Assembly (NCBI RefSeq): GCF_030555055.1
Contig: NZ_JAMOAO010000001.1
Coordinates: 5,890,001-5,954,000, forward strand
Direction of reading: 5' to 3'
Origin: Nocardiopsis sp. YSL2
Lineage (GTDB): Bacteria > Actinomycetota > Actinomycetes > Streptosporangiales > Streptosporangiaceae
DNA length: 64,000 nt
Both the position numbers and the translations under genes were made by a program. Below the pieces are notes generated by a model. That model was not told where the DNA came from, ran no database searches, and worked only from the letters and a program-made list of their open reading frames with translations. Positions 32,672 through 41,393 of this stretch are shown here, piece by piece. Each line of letters starts with the position of its first letter. The first letter of the stretch is position 1.

Positions 32672-34219
32672 ATGACCGATTCCCCACCGCCGCCGACCGC
32701 CCCGGTGGTCGACATGCGCGGTATCACCGTCGACTTCCCGGGCGTGCGGGCGCTCTCCGGCGTCGACTTCCAGCTGTTCCCGGGCGAGGTGCACGCCCTG
32801 ATGGGCGAGAACGGCGCGGGCAAGTCCACCCTGATCAAAGCCCTCACCGGAGTGCACCGACCGACCGCAGGCGAGATCCGCCTGCACGGCGAGCGCGTGG
32901 AGTTCACCGCACCCGTGCAGGCGCAGAACGCGGGGATCAGCACCGTCTACCAGGAGGTCAACCTCTGCCCCAACCTGTCGGTGGCGGAGAACATCCTGCT
33001 GGGCCGCGAGCCGCGCCGCCTGGGCGCCATCGACAAGCGGGCCTGCCGGGCCCGGGCCGCTCGACTGCTGGAGCGCATCGGCCTGTCCATCGACCCCGGC
33101 TCCGGCCTGGACAGCCACCCCATCGCCATCCAGCAGCTCGTGGCCATCGCACGGGCCCTGGCCGTGGACGCGCGCGTCCTGGTCCTGGACGAGCCGACCT
33201 CCAGCCTGGACACCGACGAGGTCGCCGAGCTCTTCCGGATCGTGCGCGTCCTGCGCGACGAGGGTGTGGCGATCCTGTTCGTCTCGCACTTCCTGGAGCA
33301 GGTGTACGAGATCGCCGACCGGATGACCGTGCTCCGCAACGGCGCCCTGGTCGGGGAGTACCTGCCGAGCCGGACCGACCGCCTGGAACTGGTCTCGGTG
33401 ATGCTCGGCCGTGAGCTGGGCGCCCTGGAGGAGGTCGAGCGCCGCTCCGGGGAGCGCGCTCCCGGCACCGCGCCGGTCCTGACCGCGCGCGGTCTGGGCC
33501 GCGCGGGGTCGATCGCCCCGTTCGACCTGGAGATCCACGCCGGCGAGGTGGTGGGCCTGGCCGGTCTGCTCGGCTCCGGGCGCACCGAGACGGCCCGGCT
33601 CTTGTTCGGGGCCGACCGGGCCGACACCGGGACGCTGAGCATCGGCGGCCGCGCCGTCCGCCCGCGCGGACCGCGGTCGATGATCGCCCGCGGTGTGGCG
33701 CTGTGCTCGGAGGACCGCAAGGCGGAGGGGCTCATCGCGGACCTGACCGTACGCGACAACCTCATCCTGGCCCTGCAGGCCGCACGCGGATGGATGCGCC
33801 CGGTCCCCCGGCGCGTGGCCGACGCGCTGGTGGCGGAGTACATCGACAAGCTCGACATCCGGCCCGCCGATCCGAGCGCCGTCATGAGCACCCTCTCCGG
33901 GGGCAACCAGCAGAAGGTCCTGCTGGCGCGCTGGCTGGTCACCCGGCCCGACCTGCTCATCCTCGACGAGCCCACGCGCGGCATCGACGTCGGCGCCAAG
34001 GCCCAGATCCAGAAGGTGGTGGCCGACCTGGCCGCGGACGGGATGGCGGTGCTGTTCATCAGTGCCGAACTGGAGGAGGTGGTCCGGGTGTCGGATCGCG
34101 TGGTGGTCCTGCGGGACCGGCGCAAGACCGCCGAGCTCGAGGGCGACGGCGTCACCGTGGACGACGTGATGGGCGCCATCGCCGCGCACGACGACCAGGG
34201 CACGGCGATGGCCTCATGA
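32672..34219 (+). CDS. ytfR: Sugar ABC transporter ATP-binding protein (two NBDs, YtfR-like)
   Basis: A 515-residue protein with two fused nucleotide-binding domains. NBD1 has Walker A GENGAGKSTL (about 46-55), a diverged signature HPIAIQQLVAIARAL and Walker B RVLVLDEPTSSLD. NBD2 has a degenerate Walker A, GLLGSGRTET, a standard signature STLSGGNQQKVLLARWL and Walker B DLLILDEPTRGID. This asymmetry, one consensus and one degenerate site, is normal for the RbsA/YtfR class of pentose and furanose importers. Its stop codon overlaps the permease start in ATGA. Confidence 0.95.
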   Translation: MTDSPPPPTAPVVDMRGITVDFPGVRALSGVDFQLFPGEVHALMGENGAGKSTLIKALTGVHRPTAGEIRLHGERVEFTAPVQAQNAGISTVYQEVNLCPNLSVAENILLGREPRRLGAIDKRACRARAARLLERIGLSIDPGSGLDSHPIAIQQLVAIARALAVDARVLVLDEPTSSLDTDEVAELFRIVRVLRDEGVAILFVSHFLEQVYEIADRMTVLRNGALVGEYLPSRTDRLELVSVMLGRELGALEEVERRSGERAPGTAPVLTARGLGRAGSIAPFDLEIHAGEVVGLAGLLGSGRTETARLLFGADRADTGTLSIGGRAVRPRGPRSMIARGVALCSEDRKAEGLIADLTVRDNLILALQAARGWMRPVPRRVADALVAEYIDKLDIRPADPSAVMSTLSGGNQQKVLLARWLVTRPDLLILDEPTRGIDVGAKAQIQKVVADLAADGMAVLFISAELEEVVRVSDRVVVLRDRRKTAELEGDGVTVDDVMGAIAAHDDQGTAMAS

Positions 34220-35223
34220 TCCGGCACCAGCTCTTCTGGCCGGCCGCGGCCCTGGTCGGCCTCCTCGTGCTCAACGCGGCCGTCAACCCCTCGTTCCTGG
34301 AGATCCGGATCCAGGACGGGGCGCTGTACGGCAGCCTGGTCGACATCCTCCGCAACGGGGCGCCGACACTGCTCATCGCGGTGGGGATGACCCTGGTGAT
34401 CGCCACCCGGGGCATCGACCTGTCGGTGGGCGCCGTCGCGGCGGTCGCGGGCGCCATCGCCTGCACCTGGATCGCCTCGGGCGGGGACGCCATCACCGCC
34501 ATGCTCCTGGCGCTGGCCGTGTGCGTCCTGCTCGGCCTGTGGAACGGCTTCCTCGTCACGGTCCTGGGCATCCAGCCGATCATCGCGACCCTGGTCCTGA
34601 TGACCGCCGGACGCGGCGGCGCGATGCTCGTCACCGAGGGCCAGATCATCACGGTGGACGATCCGGTCTACCGCCAGATCGGCGCGGGCTTCGTGGTCCT
34701 GCCGATCGCGATCCTCATCAGCCTGGGTGTGCTGCTGGCCGTCGCCGCGCTGACCCGCGGCACCGCCCTGGGCATGCTCGTGGAGTCGGTGGGCACCAAT
34801 CCCCGGGCCAGCCGTCTGGCCGGGGTGCGCTCGCGCACCATCGTCTGGACGGTGTACGTGTTCGCCGGGCTGTGCGCGGGCGTGGCCGGCCTGATGATCA
34901 GCTCGAACGTCAACGCCGCCGACGCCAACAACGCGGGCCTGTGGATCGAGATGGACGCGATCCTGGCCGTGGTCATCGGGGGCACCTCGCTGGCCGGCGG
35001 CCGGTACTCGCTCACCGGCACCCTCGTGGGCGCCCTGGTGATCCAGACGCTGACCACGACCGTCTACAGCATCGGCGTGCCGCCCGACGCCATCCTCGTG
35101 TTCAAGGCGGTCGTGGTGATCGCCGTGTGCCTGCTGCAGTCCCCGCGCACGTCGGAGCTGTTCCGGCCCCGGCGCAGAGCCGAACCCGCCGACACCCGCG
35201 CCCAGGAGGTGACCGCGCCATGA
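34216..35223 (+). CDS. ytfT: Sugar ABC transporter permease (YtfT-like)
   Basis: A 335-residue membrane protein of the BPD_transp_2 family with about nine hydrophobic segments. The characteristic permease stretch AVGMTLVIATRGIDLSVGAV lies near residues 55-75, and LAVVIGGTSLAGGRYSLTGTLVGALVIQTLTTTVY forms the late conserved block. Best viewed as YtfT, the first of two permeases in the YtfQRT-YjfF importer. The start ATG 34216 overlaps the ATPase stop, and its own stop overlaps the next start in ATGA, so the three genes are translationally coupled. Confidence 0.92.
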   Translation: MIRHQLFWPAAALVGLLVLNAAVNPSFLEIRIQDGALYGSLVDILRNGAPTLLIAVGMTLVIATRGIDLSVGAVAAVAGAIACTWIASGGDAITAMLLALAVCVLLGLWNGFLVTVLGIQPIIATLVLMTAGRGGAMLVTEGQIITVDDPVYRQIGAGFVVLPIAILISLGVLLAVAALTRGTALGMLVESVGTNPRASRLAGVRSRTIVWTVYVFAGLCAGVAGLMISSNVNAADANNAGLWIEMDAILAVVIGGTSLAGGRYSLTGTLVGALVIQTLTTTVYSIGVPPDAILVFKAVVVIAVCLLQSPRTSELFRPRRRAEPADTRAQEVTAP

Positions 35224-36212
35224 ACGTCCTGGACGTCAGACGCGTGAAGGACCGCGTCGACCGACTCCCCCGCCGCTTCCTGCCGGTGATCGCCACGTTC
35301 ACGGTGTTCGTCCTGACCTTCGGCACCGGATCGGTGCGCTACGAGGGCTTCGCCTCGCCCCAGGTCGCGACGAACCTGTTCGTGGACAACGCCTTCCTCA
35401 TCGTGCTCGCGGTGGGGATGACGTTCGTGATCCTGACGGGCGGGATCGACCTGTCGGTGGGCGCGGTGGCGGCGCTGTCGACCATGATCGCCGCGGCCAC
35501 GCTGGAGGCGGGCTGGCCCCCGCTCGCCTCGGTTGTGGCCGTGCTCGCCGCAGGCACGGCGCTGGGCCTGCTGATGGGGCTGGTCATCCACTTCTTCGAC
35601 GTGCAGCCCTTCATCGTCACCCTGGCGGGCATGTTCCTGGCCCGCGGGCTGTGCTTCCTCATCAGCGTGGAGTCGGTCTCCATCAACGACCCGGTCTTCC
35701 GGGCCCTGGCGACGGGGACGATCTCCCTGGGCGACGGGGTGACCCTGACCTACAGCGTCCTGATCGCTCTGGCCGTGGTCCTGGTGGCCGTGTACGTCCT
35801 GCACCTGACGCGGTTCGGGCGCACGGTGTACGCGGTGGGCGGCAGCGAGTCCTCAGCCCGGCTGATGGGCCTGCCGACCGGCCGGGTGCGGGTGGGCGTG
35901 TACGCGGTGAGCGGGTTCTGCTCGGCGCTGGGCGGTCTGCTCTTCAGCCTGTACATGCTCTCCGGCTACGGCCTGCACGGTGTCGGCATGGAACTGGACG
36001 TGATCGCCGCGGTGGTGATCGGCGGAACGCTGCTGTCCGGCGGGGTGGGCTACGTGGCCGGATCGGTGGCGGGCGTGCTGGTGCTGGGCACCGTGCAGAC
36101 CATCATCTCCTTCGAGGGCACGCTCAGCTCCTGGTGGACCAAGATCGTCATCGGTGTGCTGCTGCTGGTCTTCATCATCTTCCAACGCGTCATGATGCGC
36201 AGATCCGGCTGA
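35220..36212 (+). CDS. yjfF: Sugar ABC transporter permease (YjfF-like)
   Basis: A 330-residue permease with the same architecture as the preceding gene: AVGMTFVILTGGIDLSVGAVAALS, then DVQPFIVTLAGMFLARGLCF, and a late VVIGGTLLSGGVGYVAGSVAGVLVLG. Together with YtfT it would form the heterodimeric membrane channel. Residues SVESVSINDPVFRALATG fit the YjfF periplasmic loop. It ends the four-gene importer operon, and a bidirectional hairpin at 36227-36262 follows. Confidence 0.92.
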   Translation: MNVLDVRRVKDRVDRLPRRFLPVIATFTVFVLTFGTGSVRYEGFASPQVATNLFVDNAFLIVLAVGMTFVILTGGIDLSVGAVAALSTMIAAATLEAGWPPLASVVAVLAAGTALGLLMGLVIHFFDVQPFIVTLAGMFLARGLCFLISVESVSINDPVFRALATGTISLGDGVTLTYSVLIALAVVLVAVYVLHLTRFGRTVYAVGGSESSARLMGLPTGRVRVGVYAVSGFCSALGGLLFSLYMLSGYGLHGVGMELDVIAAVVIGGTLLSGGVGYVAGSVAGVLVLGTVQTIISFEGTLSSWWTKIVIGVLLLVFIIFQRVMMRRSG

Positions 36213-36226
36213 GCGCCCGGGTCGCG

Positions 36227-36262
36227 CCGCGGAGGGACCGGCCCTGGTCGGCCCCTCCGCGG
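36227..36262. terminator. Hairpin between convergent yjfF and thioesterase genes
   Basis: CCGCGGAGGG and CCCTCCGCGG form a perfect 10-bp outer stem with a 16-base interior that can pair partly. It lies 14 bases after the yjfF stop and 7 bases before the thioesterase end, and can serve both operons. Confidence 0.6.
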
Positions 36263-36269
36263 GCGCGGC

Positions 36270-36677
36270 TCATCCGCCGTTGACGGTGCGGCTGCGGCCG
36301 CGGAACTCCGCGACGACCTCGTCGCCGCGGCGGACGGTGACGTCGTAGAGCCCGCTGCGGCCGAAGACCACGCGTTCGGCGGCGGTGGCCACCAGCAGGT
36401 CGCCCTCGCGCACCGGGGCCACGAACGTGATCTCCGCGCCCGAGGCGACCGTCACCCCGCGCCCGTCCGCGTTGCAGGCGCACGCGAACGCGGTGTCGGC
36501 CAGCGTGAACACGAACCCGCCGTGGGCGATGCCGTGCCCGTTGACCATGAGCGGACCCACGGCCATCTCCACGGTGGCGCTGCCCTCGCCCAGGTCGACC
36601 AACCGCATCCCCAGGTTCTTCGACGCCCGGTCGGCCTCGAACATCCGCCGCGCCGCGTTCGGCTCCGCCCCGCTCAC
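36270..36677 (-). CDS. paaI: PaaI-type hotdog-fold acyl-CoA thioesterase
   Basis: A 135-residue hotdog-fold thioesterase. The conserved motif NGHGIAHGGFVFTLADTAFACACN, with the His-Gly-Gly and the catalytic Asp/Thr of PaaI, is near residues 46-69. PaaI hydrolyses stalled hydroxyphenylacetyl-CoA or ring-opened CoA esters to rescue CoA during phenylacetate breakdown. GTG 36677 overlaps the paaE stop in GTGA, so it is chosen over the internal ATG at MFEADRASKN. It is the last gene of the paaABCDE operon. Confidence 0.9.
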   Translation of the reverse strand: MSGAEPNAARRMFEADRASKNLGMRLVDLGEGSATVEMAVGPLMVNGHGIAHGGFVFTLADTAFACACNADGRGVTVASGAEITFVAPVREGDLLVATAAERVVFGRSGLYDVTVRRGDEVVAEFRGRSRTVNGG

Positions 36678-37774
36678 GAGTCGAAGTCCACGGTCAGGGT
36701 CTCGGTCTGGGGCAGCGACTGGCAGGCCAGCGCGTACCCGGCCGCGACCTCGTCGTCGCTGAGCGCGTAGTTGCGGCGCATGCGCACCTCGCCCTCGCAG
36801 ACCCGGACCCGGCAGGTGCCGCACACCCCGCCCTTGCAGGCGAAGGGCAGGTCCGGACGGTAGCGCTGGGCGGCGTCCAGGACGGGCGTGTCCCGCGGCA
36901 GGGTCAGGGTGCTGGTGCGGCCGTCCAGGACCACGGTGACCTCCGAGGCCGGGCCCTCCACGCCGGGCTCCTCGTGGCGTGCCTGGGGCGGCGGCTCGTC
37001 GCCCTCGACGAAGAACAGCTCCTGGTGCACGCGCTCGCGCGGCACCCCGCGCCGGGCCAGGACCTCCTGGGCGTCGGTGACCATGCCGAAGGGGCCGCAC
37101 AGCCACCAGTGGTCGGTCGCGTCCGCGGCCACGATCGTGGACAGCAGCGCGTCGAGCTTGGCGGCGTCCAGGCGGCCGGTGAACAGCTCGGCCTCACGCG
37201 GCTCACGGGAGAGCACGTGGACGAGTTCGAGCCGGGGGCCGAACGCGTCCTTGAGGTCGGCCAGCTCGTCGGCGAACATGACCGTGTCGCTGCGGCGGTT
37301 GCCGTAGAGCAGGGTGACGTGGGAGTCGGTCGCGCGCAGCAGGGACGCCGCGATCGACAGCATCGGCGTGATGCCCGAACCGGCGGCGATCAGCACGTGG
37401 CGGCCGGAGACGGTCAGGTCGGGGCTGAACCGCCCGGTGGGGGTGCCCACCTCGATCTCGTCGCCCGGCGCGACCTCGTTGACCAGCCAGGTCGAGAACA
37501 GGCCGTCGGCGACCAGGCGCACACCCACGCGCGGTGGGGCTCCCACGGGCGCGCAGATGGAGTAGCTGCGCCGCTCCTCGACCCCGTCCACCACGCGGCG
37601 CAGGGTCAGGGACTGCCCGGGCGCGAAGGCGAACTCCTCGGCCAGGCGGTCGGGGACGTCGAAGCTGACGGCGACGGCGTCGTCGCACAGGCGCTCGACG
37701 GCGGCCACGCGCAGGCGGTGGAACGCCGCCGCGCGGCGCGGCGCCGCGGGCGCGTCGGTGACGGGTGTGGTCAC
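36674..37774 (-). CDS. paaE: Phenylacetyl-CoA epoxidase reductase subunit
   Basis: A 366-residue ferredoxin-NADP reductase-type protein that feeds electrons from NADPH to the PaaA di-iron centre. An FAD domain comes first, with RRSYSICAPVG (R-x-Y-S) near 70-80. An NADP domain follows with AAGSGITPMLSIAASLLR and a WWLCGPFGMV segment. The C-terminal plant-type [2Fe-2S] ferredoxin domain has CKGGVCGTCRVRVCEG with a distal cysteine in ALACQS. GTG 37774 follows AAGGAG 8 bases upstream, just 2 bases after the paaD stop. The domain order matches E. coli PaaE. Confidence 0.95.
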   Translation of the reverse strand: MTTPVTDAPAAPRRAAAFHRLRVAAVERLCDDAVAVSFDVPDRLAEEFAFAPGQSLTLRRVVDGVEERRSYSICAPVGAPPRVGVRLVADGLFSTWLVNEVAPGDEIEVGTPTGRFSPDLTVSGRHVLIAAGSGITPMLSIAASLLRATDSHVTLLYGNRRSDTVMFADELADLKDAFGPRLELVHVLSREPREAELFTGRLDAAKLDALLSTIVAADATDHWWLCGPFGMVTDAQEVLARRGVPRERVHQELFFVEGDEPPPQARHEEPGVEGPASEVTVVLDGRTSTLTLPRDTPVLDAAQRYRPDLPFACKGGVCGTCRVRVCEGEVRMRRNYALSDDEVAAGYALACQSLPQTETLTVDFDS

Positions 37775-37776
37775 GG

Positions 37777-38343
37777 TCAGATCTCCTTGACGTGCTCGAA
37801 CGGTTCGAGGCAGGACCGGCACCGGTGCAGCGACTTGCAGGAGGTGGCGCCGAACCGGGACAGCTCCTCGGTGTCGGCCGCGCCGCACAGCGGGCAGCGC
37901 GGGACGGTGCGGGTGGGCATCAGGGTGAGCGGTACCGGCCCCGGGGCCCGTGGCGGCGCCTGGCCGGGCGGGGAGATGCCGTGCTCGGCGAGCTTGCGCC
38001 GGCCCTCCCCGGTGATCCAGTCGGTGGTCCAGGCCGGGGAGAGCGCGGTGCGCACCCGCACGCGGTCGAACCCCGCCGCGCGCACGGCCCGGTCCACGTC
38101 GGCGCGCATCTCGGTCAGGGCCGGGCACCCGGAGTAGGTGGGAGTGATCCACACCTGGACGGTCCCGTCCTCGTCGAGGTCGACCCCGCGCAGGATGCCC
38201 AGGTCGGCCAGCGTGAGCATGGGCAGCTCGGGGTCGGCCACGGCCGCGGCCGCCGCCAGGGCACGCGCCCCGGCGGCCTCGTCCGCGCTCGCCGGACCGG
38301 CGTGCGCGGTGGTCCGGCCGGTCGCGTGCTCGGTGGTCACCAT
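37777..38343 (-). CDS. paaD: Phenylacetate degradation protein PaaD (Fe-S/zinc carrier-like, SufT/DUF59)
   Basis: A 188-residue accessory protein with an N-terminal DUF59/MIP18 domain (DPELPMLTLADLGILRGVDL and TPTYSGCPALTEM). The C-terminal zinc-ribbon-like group is CPLC near residue 151 and CKSLHRCRSCLEPFEHVK at the end. PaaD is needed for maturation of the epoxidase rather than catalysis. ATG 38343 (GGAGG 6 bases upstream) overlaps the paaC stop; a GTG one codon later is a possible alternative. The order paaA-B-C-D-E is canonical. Confidence 0.93.
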   Translation of the reverse strand: MVTTEHATGRTTAHAGPASADEAAGARALAAAAAVADPELPMLTLADLGILRGVDLDEDGTVQVWITPTYSGCPALTEMRADVDRAVRAAGFDRVRVRTALSPAWTTDWITGEGRRKLAEHGISPPGQAPPRAPGPVPLTLMPTRTVPRCPLCGAADTEELSRFGATSCKSLHRCRSCLEPFEHVKEI

Positions 38344-39218
38344 GTCGCCTCCGGGTGTTCCCGGGCCACCCGTTGGAGTTCGTCCAGCAGGGGCGGCAGG
38401 TCGGGTGTGTGGCGGCCGTCGCGGCCCGCCACGGCGGCCTCGGGGAAGGGCTCGGGCGCGGCCAGGGTCGCGGTGGTCAGCACCTGGGTGAGGACGTCGT
38501 GCACCTCGTCGGCGACGGTGGACGGGTCCACGCCCGCGCCCTGGGCGGCCAGGCGGGTCTCGACCGGGTGGGCGGCGAACAGCTCCCCGGTCAGGGGCCA
38601 CACGTCGGCGACGGCGGCGGCCATGCGCTCGTGGGAGAAGGGCGTGCCGTCGCCCAGCCGCAGCGCCCAGGACACCGCGTACTCGCGGTGGTAGGCCAGT
38701 TCGTTGACGGCCTTGGCGGCGACGGCGGACAGCACCGGGTCGGCGCTGTCGACCAGGCGGGTGAACACCGCCAGGCGGGCGGTGGAGAGCACCAGCAGCG
38801 TCGCGACGGCGCGGGCGAAGTCGCCGCGCGGAGCCTCGGCCAGGTGCACGTTGCGGAACTCGGCCGGTCCGCGCCAGTAGGCGAAGCGGTCCTCGTCGCG
38901 GCCGGTGCCGTCGGCCTGCCCGGCCCGGGAGAGCAGCAGGCGTGCCTGGCCGAGCAGGTCGAGCGCGATGTTGGCCAGGGCCACCTCCTCCTCCAGCTCC
39001 GGGGCGTCGGTGACCCAGTGGACGAGGCGTTGGGCCTGCACGAGCGCGTCGTCGCCGAGCATCTGGCAGTACAGCGCCAGGTCGGCGCCGTCGACGCCCT
39101 CGGGCAGGGTGGTGTCCACGCCCGCGAGGGCGTCGGTGAAGCCGGTGCCGAAGGCCCAGCGGTCGTCGCCGCCGTGCTCCTGGCCCAGGACCGAGTAGAT
39201 GTGGTCGTCGCCGCTCAT
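38337..39218 (-). CDS. paaC: Phenylacetyl-CoA epoxidase structural subunit
   Basis: A 293-residue ferritin-like protein that pairs with PaaA in the epoxidase core but lacks a full set of di-iron ligands. Family segments seen are DDALVQAQRLVHWVTDAPELEEEVALANIALDLLGQARLLL near residues 47-87, DRFAYWRGPAEFRNVHLAE, and NELAYHREYAVSWALRLGDG. ATG 39218 (MSGDDHIYSVLG), with AAGGA upstream, is preferred over a slightly longer start at 39245 that would run into paaB. It starts 11 bases after the paaB stop. Confidence 0.93.
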   Translation of the reverse strand: MSGDDHIYSVLGQEHGGDDRWAFGTGFTDALAGVDTTLPEGVDGADLALYCQMLGDDALVQAQRLVHWVTDAPELEEEVALANIALDLLGQARLLLSRAGQADGTGRDEDRFAYWRGPAEFRNVHLAEAPRGDFARAVATLLVLSTARLAVFTRLVDSADPVLSAVAAKAVNELAYHREYAVSWALRLGDGTPFSHERMAAAVADVWPLTGELFAAHPVETRLAAQGAGVDPSTVADEVHDVLTQVLTTATLAAPEPFPEAAVAGRDGRHTPDLPPLLDELQRVAREHPEATW

Positions 39219-39228
39219 GGACCGTTCC

Positions 39229-39534
39229 TTAGATGTGCGGGACATCGTCGGGGATGGAGTAGAAGGTCGGGTGCCGGTAGACCTTGTCGCCGCTGGGGGC
39301 GAAGTAGGGGTCCTTCTCGTCCGGGCTGGAGGCGCTGATGTGCTCGGCGCGCACGACCCAGATGCTGACGCCCTCGTTGCGGCGGGTGTAAAGGTTGCGG
39401 GCGTTGTGCAGCGCCATGTGGTCGTCGGGCGCGTGCAGGGAGCCCACGTGGACGTGGTTGAGTCCCCGCTTGCCGCGGACGAAGACCTCGTACAGGGGCC
39501 ACTCGGGGCGGGACGCGTCGGTCGTGGTGCTCAT
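39229..39534 (-). CDS. paaB: Phenylacetyl-CoA epoxidase subunit PaaB
   Basis: A 101-residue subunit of the PaaABCE multicomponent monooxygenase that bridges PaaAC heterodimers. The highly conserved blocks [20 protein letters not shown] near residues 12-31, [20 protein letters not shown] near 43-62 and [18 protein letters not shown] near 74-91 are all present. The start overlaps the paaA stop in ATGA. Confidence 0.95.
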   Translation of the reverse strand: MSTTTDASRPEWPLYEVFVRGKRGLNHVHVGSLHAPDDHMALHNARNLYTRRNEGVSIWVVRAEHISASSPDEKDPYFAPSGDKVYRHPTFYSIPDDVPHI

Positions 39535-40508
39535 GCCGCGGCCTCCCGGTCGCTCTGGTGCTTGGTGGCGTAGGCCGTGGCGGCCTCGCGGACCCACGCG
39601 CCCTTCTCGTGGGCGGCGCGGCGGCGCTCGATACGCTCGGCGTTCTTGGGGCCGCTGCCGGAGATGACCTGCTTGAACTCGACCCAGTCGGGTTCGCCGA
39701 AGTCGTGGTGGCCGCGCTCCTCGTTCCAGACCAGCTCGGGGTCGGGCAGGGTGACGCCGAGCTTGTCCGCCTGGGGGACGGTCATGTCGACGAACTTCTG
39801 GCGCAGGTCGTCGTTGGTGTCGCGCTTGATGCGCCAGGCCATGGACTGCCGGGTGTTGGGCGAGTCGGCGTCGGGCGGGCCGAACATCATCAGTGACGGC
39901 CACCACCAGCGGTCGACGGCGTCCTGGACCATCGCGCGCTGGGCCTCGGTGCCCTCCATCATGCGCATGAGCAGCTCGTAGCCCTGCCGCTGGTGGAAGG
40001 ACTCCTCCTTGCAGATGCGCACCATGGCCCGGGCGTAGGGCCCGAAGGAGCTGCGGCACAGCGGGACCTGGTTGCAGATGGCGGCGCCGTCGACCAGCCA
40101 GCCGATGACGCCGACGTCGGCGAAGGTCAGCGAGGGGTAGTTGAAGATCGACGAGTACTTCTGGCGGCCCTCGATGAGCCGCGTCGTCAGATCGGCGCGG
40201 TCGACTCCGAGCGTCTCGGTGGCCGCGTACAGGTACAGGCCGTGTCCGGCCTCGTCCTGGACCTTGGCCAGGAGGATGGCCTTGCGGCGCAGGCTGGGCG
40301 CCGAGGCGATCCAGTCGCCCTCGGGCTGCATGCCGATGATCTCGGAATGGGCGTGCTGGGACACCTGGCGGACCAGGGTCCTGCGGTACCCCTCGGGCAT
40401 CCAGTCGCGCGGTTCGATGCGCTGGTCGGCGGCGACCTTGGCGTCGAACTCCGCCTGGTGGGCCTCGTCGGAGCCCGAGGGCGCCGGGTCGGCCGTCACG
40501 GTGGACAT
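39531..40508 (-). CDS. paaA: Phenylacetyl-CoA 1,2-epoxidase catalytic subunit
   Basis: A 325-residue di-iron oxygenase that converts phenylacetyl-CoA to its 1,2-epoxide, the first ring-activating step. Carboxylate/histidine ligand segments are visible: [14 protein letters not shown] (E..H) near residues 80-93 and [16 protein letters not shown] (E..H) near 165-180. The C-terminal half holds [20 protein letters not shown], also conserved. ATG 40508 has AAGGAG 8 bases upstream. The promoter carries a perfect PaaR-type palindrome at 40527-40540. It leads the paaABCDE-paaI operon. Confidence 0.96.
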   Translation of the reverse strand: MSTVTADPAPSGSDEAHQAEFDAKVAADQRIEPRDWMPEGYRRTLVRQVSQHAHSEIIGMQPEGDWIASAPSLRRKAILLAKVQDEAGHGLYLYAATETLGVDRADLTTRLIEGRQKYSSIFNYPSLTFADVGVIGWLVDGAAICNQVPLCRSSFGPYARAMVRICKEESFHQRQGYELLMRMMEGTEAQRAMVQDAVDRWWWPSLMMFGPPDADSPNTRQSMAWRIKRDTNDDLRQKFVDMTVPQADKLGVTLPDPELVWNEERGHHDFGEPDWVEFKQVISGSGPKNAERIERRRAAHEKGAWVREAATAYATKHQSDREAAA

Positions 40509-40526
40509 GGCTCGTTCTCCTTCATA

Positions 40527-40540
40527 ACCGAACGTTCGGT
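40527..40540. promoter_or_regulatory. PaaR-type operator upstream of paaA
   Basis: ACCGAACGTTCGGT is a perfect 14-bp palindrome just downstream of a minus-strand -10 TACTAA (40552-40547) and 19 bases before the paaA start codon. The same 14 bp with near-identical flanks occur before paaK. Palindromes of the ACCGxxCGxTCGGT type are bound by TetR-family PaaR repressors of actinobacterial paa genes, released by phenylacetyl-CoA. Confidence 0.8.
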
Positions 40541-40556
40541 CAGTAATTAGTATCCC

Positions 40557-40598
40557 TGGATTCCCCCGCTCGGGCAAGTACCCGGGCGGGGGAATCCA
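40557..40598. terminator. Long hairpin between the paaG-type gene and the paaA promoter
   Basis: TGGATTCCCCCGC and GCGGGGGAATCCA form a 13-bp perfect stem. An inner CGGG/CCCG extension and a 6-base loop complete it. It starts 7 bases beyond the paaG-type stop codon on the minus strand and insulates the downstream paaA promoter. Confidence 0.65.
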
Positions 40599-40604
40599 CG
40601 CTGG

Positions 40605-41393
40605 TCAGCTACCGGTGAACGTCGGCGCCCGCTTGTCCAGGAACGCCTTGACCGCCCCCGCGTGGTCGGCGGTCACACCCAACTGGTTCTGCAGATCGGC
40701 CTCTTCGGCCAGCAGTTCGGGCAGCTCCTGGGCGCCCGAGGCCGCCGCCCGCACCTCGCGCTTGGCCGCCACGAAGGCGCTGGTGGGGCCCGCGGCCAGC
40801 CGGAGCGCGACCTCGCGGGCCCGCTCGGCCCAGGCGTCGTCGTCGACGACCTCGGTGACCAGGCCCAGCTCCAGGGCGCGGTCGGCGCCGATCACCGTGC
40901 CCAGCAGCATCATCTCCATGGCGCGCGCCTGGCCGAGCGAGCGCACCAGGCGGTAGGCCAGCCCGGAGTCCGAGGCCAGCCCGATCCCGGTGAAGGCGGT
41001 GCCGAACTTGGCCCGCCGGGCGCTGACGCGCACGTCGCCCGCGAGCGCGAACCCGAGGCCGGCGCCGACGGCGGCGCCGCCGATCCCGACCACGACCGGC
41101 ACCTGGATCTCCTCCAGGGCCAGAACGATCGGGTTGTAGTGCTCGTGCACGGTCGTCAGCGCCTGCTCGGGCGCCTCGTCGAGGATCCGGGCGTGCTCGG
41201 CCAGGTCCTGTCCGACGCAGAACGCCTTCTCCGACCCCAGCAGCAGCACCGCCCGCGCCGTGGTGGACTCCGCCGCCCGGCGCAGCGCCGCCAGCAGGTC
41301 CTCCTTGACCCGCCGGGTCAGCGCCGGGGTGTGCAGGCGCACCGTGGCGAGCCCGTCGACCTCGTCGAACTCCGCCGCCCTGTGTTCACTCAC
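40605..41393 (-). CDS. paaG: Enoyl-CoA hydratase/isomerase family protein, probable PaaG
   Basis: A 262-residue crotonase-fold enzyme, best interpreted as the 1,2-epoxyphenylacetyl-CoA isomerase (oxepin-CoA forming) or the dehydroadipyl-CoA isomerase of the pathway. The oxyanion-hole segments are FCVGQDLAEHARILDEAP (about 58-75) and GGAAVGAGLGFALAGDVRVSA (about 104-124), and the catalytic-side FGTAFTGIGLASDSGLAYRL is present. The CVGQDL form is typical of PaaG/PaaF-group members. It overlaps the upstream 3-hydroxyacyl-CoA dehydrogenase gene by 8 bp and ends that operon. Confidence 0.82.
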   Translation of the reverse strand: MSEHRAAEFDEVDGLATVRLHTPALTRRVKEDLLAALRRAAESTTARAVLLLGSEKAFCVGQDLAEHARILDEAPEQALTTVHEHYNPIVLALEEIQVPVVVGIGGAAVGAGLGFALAGDVRVSARRAKFGTAFTGIGLASDSGLAYRLVRSLGQARAMEMMLLGTVIGADRALELGLVTEVVDDDAWAERAREVALRLAAGPTSAFVAAKREVRAAASGAQELPELLAEEADLQNQLGVTADHAGAVKAFLDKRAPTFTGS